Below are positions 36,220 through 40,352 of a stretch of 40,352 nucleotides of DNA, piece by piece. Under the pieces are notes generated by a model that was given only the letters and a program-made list of their open reading frames with translations, was not told the DNA's origin and did no database searches. The position numbers and the translations under genes were made by a program. Position 1 is the first letter of the stretch, and the number at the start of each line of letters is the position of its first letter. This stretch comes from Neorhodopirellula lusitana (lineage in GTDB: Bacteria > Planctomycetota > Planctomycetia > Pirellulales > Pirellulaceae): NCBI RefSeq assembly GCF_900182915.1, contig NZ_FXUG01000028.1, positions 1 to 40,352 on the forward strand, given 5' to 3'.

Positions 36220-38346
36220 ATGATCGATCAATCGAGTGGAAAAATTTCGCGACGTATGGCGTTGCAATCCTTCGCGCTGGCTGGCTGCGTTGGCTTGACG
36301 GGCGGACGCGTGAACGCCGCCGAGACTGATTTCCAAAACTACTTGATGGGGCTTCGCAAGCCCGATGGTGGGTTCGGCTGGAGCGATCAGCCTGGCTCTC
36401 ATTTAGTCGCAACGCATGCCGTGGTGGGCTGTTGTGTTGCATTGCAAATCAAGTTAACCAACATCGAAATGCTGGCGGAGTTTGTGCGACGAAAGCATTC
36501 GGCGGCTCGCAAGCCGCCAGAGCAGAAATATAGAGACTTCGACTTGCAGCAGATTGAGACGCTGCAGTGGCTCGGCCAAGATGTCTCGCCATTGAATGCG
36601 ACGGTTGCTGCTTGGAAAGCGCCAGTTCCTTACGCCAAGCAATATGAAAAACACGCGTATCCCGTCTTGCGTAGGCAGGTTGCCACCCTGCTTTGTAGAG
36701 ACAGATTGGATTTGCCATGGGATGATTTAAACGAACCGATGCGATTGTATATGAATCAGCGTCGGCGTCCCAACGGTAGCTTTAACAACACGCCCAACAC
36801 CGATGGCAGCGATGGTCACGTCGTCGCAACGTGGTGGGGGTTGCAAGCGGCACTTCTATTCGGGCAAGCCGATGAAATGCGAGAACAATTGATTGCATGG
36901 TTGCAGGCGTGTCAGCAAACCGACGGGGGATTCACATGGCAACCTAACCCATCCATGTCTGCACGAAGCACGGCCACCTACACGCGAGCTGCCCTGCGTT
37001 CACTTGAACTGCTTGATGCGAAGCCGCTCGACCAGCGGGCTGCGACGGTGTTTCTTCAGAGCCTGAAAAATCCTGATAATGGTTTTGCGGAGCGGCCCGG
37101 CTGGATCTCCAATCCGCTGTCGACCTATCACGCTGTTGATGCATTGGCGTGCTTGGAACTCACCGCTGAAGTGGATCGACCGCCCTCGCAGTTGACTGAC
37201 ACTCCGAGTCCCACTCTAGCGGATCCACTTCCACAAAATCTGAAGGTCTTTTCCGCTCAAATTGAGTCTCATGGAACCGGCAGCCCTCGTGATGCCGTGC
37301 TGCTCGCTCAGCGACTCGGAATCCACTTGTGGGGCGCGAAGAACGCGAAGCCGGAGTGGATGACAGCGGCCCAGCGGATTGCTGATCAAGATGGAGTGGC
37401 GGTTCAGTTCGTGGTTGCCGACGAGAACTATGGGACCTGGATTCAGGTTCCCGGCGAAGGGTGCTACAGTCACATGAGTGACATCATGGCGGAGAACACA
37501 AACGCGGCGGAAGGTGCTTTATCGCGAGGCGAAGTACTGACCTGGGAAGAGTATCGCACCAAGCGATTGCAGCCACTGGAAATAGCCGGTGGACGCTTGA
37601 TATGGCAGTTCGGCGAAAACGAAAATGTCGTGCGGTTGTTGTTGGACGACTCACTCGATCGCAGGGGATTCGCCGCGATCAGCACGTTTCATTTCGGCAA
37701 CCCCGATTTCACCGATACCGAACCGTTCCTGCATCTTTATCGTGGGCAGATTCCATTTGTCGCATTGCAAGATGCGCACGGCCAGCAACCGTGGTGGTTT
37801 GCCGACATGACCACCGGCTTCCGCACCTTGTTCCTGGCAGAGGAACCGAGTTGGGAGGGTTGGCTGAAAGCACTCGAAAACAATTGGACGATCGCTGTAC
37901 GCCGCGACGCACGGACTGATCATCAACTACTCATGCACTCCGCTTCACCGTCAGTCTCGAACTACGTTATGCAGAGGCTGGACCAATGGAACTGGTGGCT
38001 GGACGGGACCAATTCGAGACCGATGTGTTCTGTCGTGGCGATCTCGCCAGAAGAGACGTTTGAGACGGGCTACCCAGCAAAGGGAATTTCGATTCGAGTC
38101 CGCTGTGCTTGGACCAATACTGGTAAAGGGTTGTTGGTGAAACCCCTGTCCAAGCTATTGAACTTGACCGTAAATGGACAAGTCGTCGAGACGCGTGAGA
38201 TCCGTAGTAAGTCCAAGAATGGCATGTGGGATGACGTCTACAGTGTGTACGAGATGCCTGAAGTAGCATTCAGCAAACATCAAGTCGAGGCTCGCGTCCA
38301 GGTCCTCTCAACGGGCGAAGAAATCGTCGAGTCCATTCGGTTTTAG
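36220..38346 (+). CDS. Tat-exported protein with prenyltransferase/squalene-cyclase-like repeats and unknown C-terminal half
   Basis: A 708-residue protein with a Tat-type signal (SRRMALQSFALAGCVGLTGG, residues 10-29). Residues about 35-310 form alpha-barrel repeats of the prenyltransferase/squalene-oxidase fold, with QxxDGGF-like turns at KPDGGFGW (48-54) and CQQTDGGFTW (231-240), and weaker forms at RPNGSFNN and NPDNGFAERP. The catalytic DxDD or zinc site of true cyclases and prenyltransferases is not evident, so a binding or scaffold role is more likely than terpene synthesis. The C-terminal half (about 345-708) has a segment LAQRLGIHLWGAK and a beta-rich tail; I do not recognise its family. 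The gene closes the module 2 operon, 31 bp after the sulfatase. Confidence 0.7.
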   Translation: MIDQSSGKISRRMALQSFALAGCVGLTGGRVNAAETDFQNYLMGLRKPDGGFGWSDQPGSHLVATHAVVGCCVALQIKLTNIEMLAEFVRRKHSAARKPPEQKYRDFDLQQIETLQWLGQDVSPLNATVAAWKAPVPYAKQYEKHAYPVLRRQVATLLCRDRLDLPWDDLNEPMRLYMNQRRRPNGSFNNTPNTDGSDGHVVATWWGLQAALLFGQADEMREQLIAWLQACQQTDGGFTWQPNPSMSARSTATYTRAALRSLELLDAKPLDQRAATVFLQSLKNPDNGFAERPGWISNPLSTYHAVDALACLELTAEVDRPPSQLTDTPSPTLADPLPQNLKVFSAQIESHGTGSPRDAVLLAQRLGIHLWGAKNAKPEWMTAAQRIADQDGVAVQFVVADENYGTWIQVPGEGCYSHMSDIMAENTNAAEGALSRGEVLTWEEYRTKRLQPLEIAGGRLIWQFGENENVVRLLLDDSLDRRGFAAISTFHFGNPDFTDTEPFLHLYRGQIPFVALQDAHGQQPWWFADMTTGFRTLFLAEEPSWEGWLKALENNWTIAVRRDARTDHQLLMHSASPSVSNYVMQRLDQWNWWLDGTNSRPMCSVVAISPEETFETGYPAKGISIRVRCAWTNTGKGLLVKPLSKLLNLTVNGQVVETREIRSKSKNGMWDDVYSVYEMPEVAFSKHQVEARVQVLSTGEEIVESIRF

Positions 38347-38713
38347 TCCAGTAAGCCTTCGGGCTGTGAAACGTTGCAGCAATACCGCTGTCGCCCCCAT
38401 GAACCCCACGTTCTGTCGGCCCCGTCTGGTTAGCGCCAAGCTGGCTTTTTAACGACAAGCAGTGAAATTGCAATCCAGAGTCAGGCCCCTTCCCAGTCGG
38501 CTGGCGAAGAACGCTTGAACATATCGCCCGCCAACGCTTCGGTAACGTACCCACCTCATATCGCGGGAACTCCATTGACGAACAGGGTAGTGATCCCTGT
38601 TGAATATCAATCGGTCAATTCGAACGAAGCATTGTCAATCAATCGCTGCGTAAACTGATGTTCTCTGGTATTGACCGGCAGTGCCATTCGGCTCGGACCA
38701 CTTTTTTGATCGC
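38347..38713. other. Gene-free convergent region
   Basis: No gene. A weak stem GCCA/TGGC followed by TTTTT lies at 38435-38450 and might be a Rho-independent terminator of the plus-strand operon; the stem is only four base pairs. Confidence 0.35.
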
Positions 38714-39682
38714 CTATTTGCTCGCTGGTCCCAAAAAGCTCATGGTGCCTGTCGCCAGCGGCAGATCGCTGGCGGGAAACGTCCCATCGGCCACGCTGCG
38801 ATGCGGAGTTTCAGTTGGTGAGTTCGGTATGCGTCCGGCAAAGAAGTACCCGTAGCTTCGCAGCGTGTCCCAATTGTCGGAATGAATGAAGAGATGCGTG
38901 GGAATCAACTTTTGATAATTGCTTCCTCCAGCCTGATTCACTGTTTCATTGTGGGTCTTCGCCGCGTCGTATCGACGCCGCAGATCTGCGCGAGCTTCCT
39001 CGATTTGGGCATAGGTGTAGATTGATGCAGATTGGTTGTCCCCGCCAATTCGCAGGGTGGTGTGAGTGAAGCCGTACGTTTCGCCAAGCAGTCCGAAAAG
39101 CTGCAAAATTCTTTCGGGTCCAAAGTGAGCCAGACCGTACAGTTTGTCTGTGCGGGTCGGTCCGTGGAAATGGTCATCGATGTAATAAAGCTTGTCTTTG
39201 TTGGCTCTACTGCCCTCTCCCTCGATCACTCCGGCTAAGAAGTTGGGGTTGCGAATCGCGTCCCTTAAGAGTTGTGGATCTCCGGAGTTTCCTCCTGGTA
39301 GCGAGTTGTTCCAAAAGTCCCACGGAGCTTTGATATTTTGTTTGTCTGGCTCGCCAGCCGTGTTCCCCAATTGCATGCCGAGCTCGGGAATTGCCAGCAA
39401 ACGTGCGACAACCGCTTTGTATTTCGCATGACGTACCTCCGACCGAATTCCGGTGACTTGATCGGTGTTCAGTGGCTTGCCGTCGCCCCAGACCCACCCC
39501 AGAAAACGAGATAGATCGGCTTGTTGCTGGGACGTGAGGTCACTGTATTCGCCGGCGGTGGCCGTTCCCGCGATAGCAACGGACGCCAGCAAAACGCAAG
39601 CAACCAGATGCTTTTGCCCACAAGCCAGGCACCGTAACCGAGAGTCTAGAACAGTAAGCTTAGAGAGAAGGACACTTAACAT
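38714..39682 (-). CDS. Exported protein with two LAGLIDADG-like motifs
   Basis: A 322-residue protein, starting at the ATG at 39682, which places a signal-like segment (HLVACVLLASVAIAGTATAGEY, about 25-46) near the N-terminus. Two stretches fit the LAGLIDADG homing-endonuclease motif: FLGWVWGDGKP at about 61-71 (acidic residue Asp68) and NFLAGVIEGEGS at about 147-158 (acidic residue Glu156). They are separated by about 87 residues, near the spacing usual for monomeric two-motif enzymes. After the second motif come RILQLFGLLGETYGF and TTLRIGGDNQS, consistent with that fold. A cytoplasmic nuclease would not need a signal peptide, so this may be a domesticated or repurposed fold. No intron, intein or host gene is seen around it. 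Confidence 0.6.
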   Translation of the reverse strand: MLSVLLSKLTVLDSRLRCLACGQKHLVACVLLASVAIAGTATAGEYSDLTSQQQADLSRFLGWVWGDGKPLNTDQVTGIRSEVRHAKYKAVVARLLAIPELGMQLGNTAGEPDKQNIKAPWDFWNNSLPGGNSGDPQLLRDAIRNPNFLAGVIEGEGSRANKDKLYYIDDHFHGPTRTDKLYGLAHFGPERILQLFGLLGETYGFTHTTLRIGGDNQSASIYTYAQIEEARADLRRRYDAAKTHNETVNQAGGSNYQKLIPTHLFIHSDNWDTLRSYGYFFAGRIPNSPTETPHRSVADGTFPASDLPLATGTMSFLGPASK

Positions 39683-39894
39683 TTCATAACCAACCTGGAT
39701 GGGCATCAAAATCAAAATTGGGGGCCCGCATCCGAGTGATCTCATCCTAAAACGAACCACGCTCGACGGGCTCGCAAACTTAGAAGATTACCGGCTCAAA
39801 AGCCAACCCCCATGAATGAGGCAAACATTGGCTCTGCAAGAGTAAAACGCTTGTCCTCAATCGTTTGAGTCCACCCAATCACGTGCAAAACCCA

Positions 39895-39913
39895 AGCGAT
39901 TGAGACAATCACT
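39895..39913. repeat. Palindromic repeat, copy 2 (AGCGATTG / CAATCACT)
   Basis: Same element as 29800-29818, with one base change in the right arm. CTCTACCA follows directly, and GCACAACAACTGG lies at 39942-39954. Confidence 0.55.
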
Positions 39914-39970
39914 CTACCATCACTCAGACAAACCTGCTCTGGCACAACAACTGGACAACCGGCTGTTCCG

Positions 39971-40080
39971 GACGAGTAAAAGGTGGCCGACGAAGAAAAG
40001 GTGGCCGGTACCGATTAACCATTACACTGCACCGGAGCACGCGTGAGAGACCACTCTTTCAGTGGCCGAGGAACGTTTCG
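39971..40080 (+). repeat. Long dispersed repeat, copy C (left part only)
   Basis: Two 18-bp direct repeats (39971-39988 and 39989-40006, GACGAAGAAAAGGTGGCC type) are followed by sequence matching the first 80 bases of the repeat at 97 and 5776, with several substitutions. The match ends near 40080, so the right half with the hairpin is missing. Beyond it, 40081-40352 holds no gene I can support. Confidence 0.75.
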
Positions 40081-40352
40081 AGACTCACCAACGGGGACGT
40101 AACAGTTTAGTCCCCATGCATCTTCAATTGACTACCGGTGCTCGCATTTAAAGCACGCATTGAAAAAGTTGTCATCGATCGACCGCTTGTCCCCTGTCGT
40201 CTTACGCGCAGCACAAAGCAGCCACGACCATGCGATCGCGGCCTACCATTGGAGTCTCAATACGCTCTCAGGCACATGGCCTGAAGGGTTTCTCGCATCG
40301 CTTTGGTTGATGAGGCATCTCGGTCAATTGCCCGAGTAAAGACGCTCAAGAA

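Noticed and set aside
40103..40339. Open frame to a TAA at 40337-40339 after copy C of the long repeat, ending LMRHLGQLPE
   Set aside because: No start codon in a sensible place and no recognisable family. It could be another gene remnant beside a repeat, but this cannot be supported from the sequence alone.

Overview
The window looks like a chromosomal segment of a marine planctomycete of the Rhodopirellula / Pirellulaceae type. This is inferred from gene content: three DUF1559 proteins with a type IV pilin-like leader, many secreted sulfatases, ECF sigma factors coupled to FecR-type anti-sigma proteins that carry large C-terminal sensor domains, a Ser/Thr kinase fused to a WD40-type propeller, and loose gene spacing with many dispersed palindromic repeats. 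No RNA genes or CRISPR arrays were found.

Layout: (1) 1-1000 holds the 3' half of an IS481-type transposase fused to a roughly 220-bp dispersed repeat and closed by a 22-bp perfect hairpin. (2) 1479-5722 is regulatory module 1: DUF1559, small lipoprotein, ECF sigma factor, FecR-LamG anti-sigma. It is followed directly by a second copy of the 220-bp repeat and a 5'-truncated carbohydrate-binding gene. (3) 6553-14221, all on the minus strand, is a glycan-degradation block: two sulfatases, a GH127-family enzyme and a GH29 alpha-L-fucosidase. (4) 14222-15183 is a patchwork of repeat fragments. (5) 15184-16747 (minus) is another DUF1559 / small-lipoprotein pair, without a sigma factor. (6) 17412-18509 has two tandem Hsp20 chaperones behind an excellent sigma-54 promoter match. 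(7) 19192-25490 (minus) has a small secreted protein, a third sulfatase and a 1199-residue kinase with WD40-like repeats. (8) 26218-28613 has a 12-copy 8-bp tandem repeat just upstream of a clan GH-D (alpha-galactosidase-like) glycosidase, followed by a convergent lipoprotein gene. (9) 30787-38346 (plus) is regulatory module 2: DUF1559, lipoprotein, ECF sigma, FecR with a different sensor domain, then a truncated sulfatase, an intact sulfatase and a Tat-type exported protein with prenyltransferase-like repeats. (10) 38714-39682 (minus) encodes an exported protein with two LAGLIDADG-like motifs. The window ends in a third, partial copy of the 220-bp repeat.

How it fits together (inference): the window reads as a scavenging locus for sulfated, fucose- and possibly arabinose/galactose-containing polysaccharide. 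Envelope ECF/FecR modules would sense a ligand through LamG or DNRLRE-like domains and control export-type sulfatases and glycosidases. In module 1 the gene next to the anti-sigma is broken at a repeat, and in module 2 the first sulfatase is broken, so the downstream cargo appears to turn over while the regulatory core is kept. The observations most worth follow-up are the exported LAGLIDADG-like protein, the duplicated sigma/anti-sigma/DUF1559/lipoprotein cassette, the G-rich tandem repeat at a glycosidase start, the sigma-54 promoter of the Hsp20 pair, and the repeat family that abuts truncated genes.
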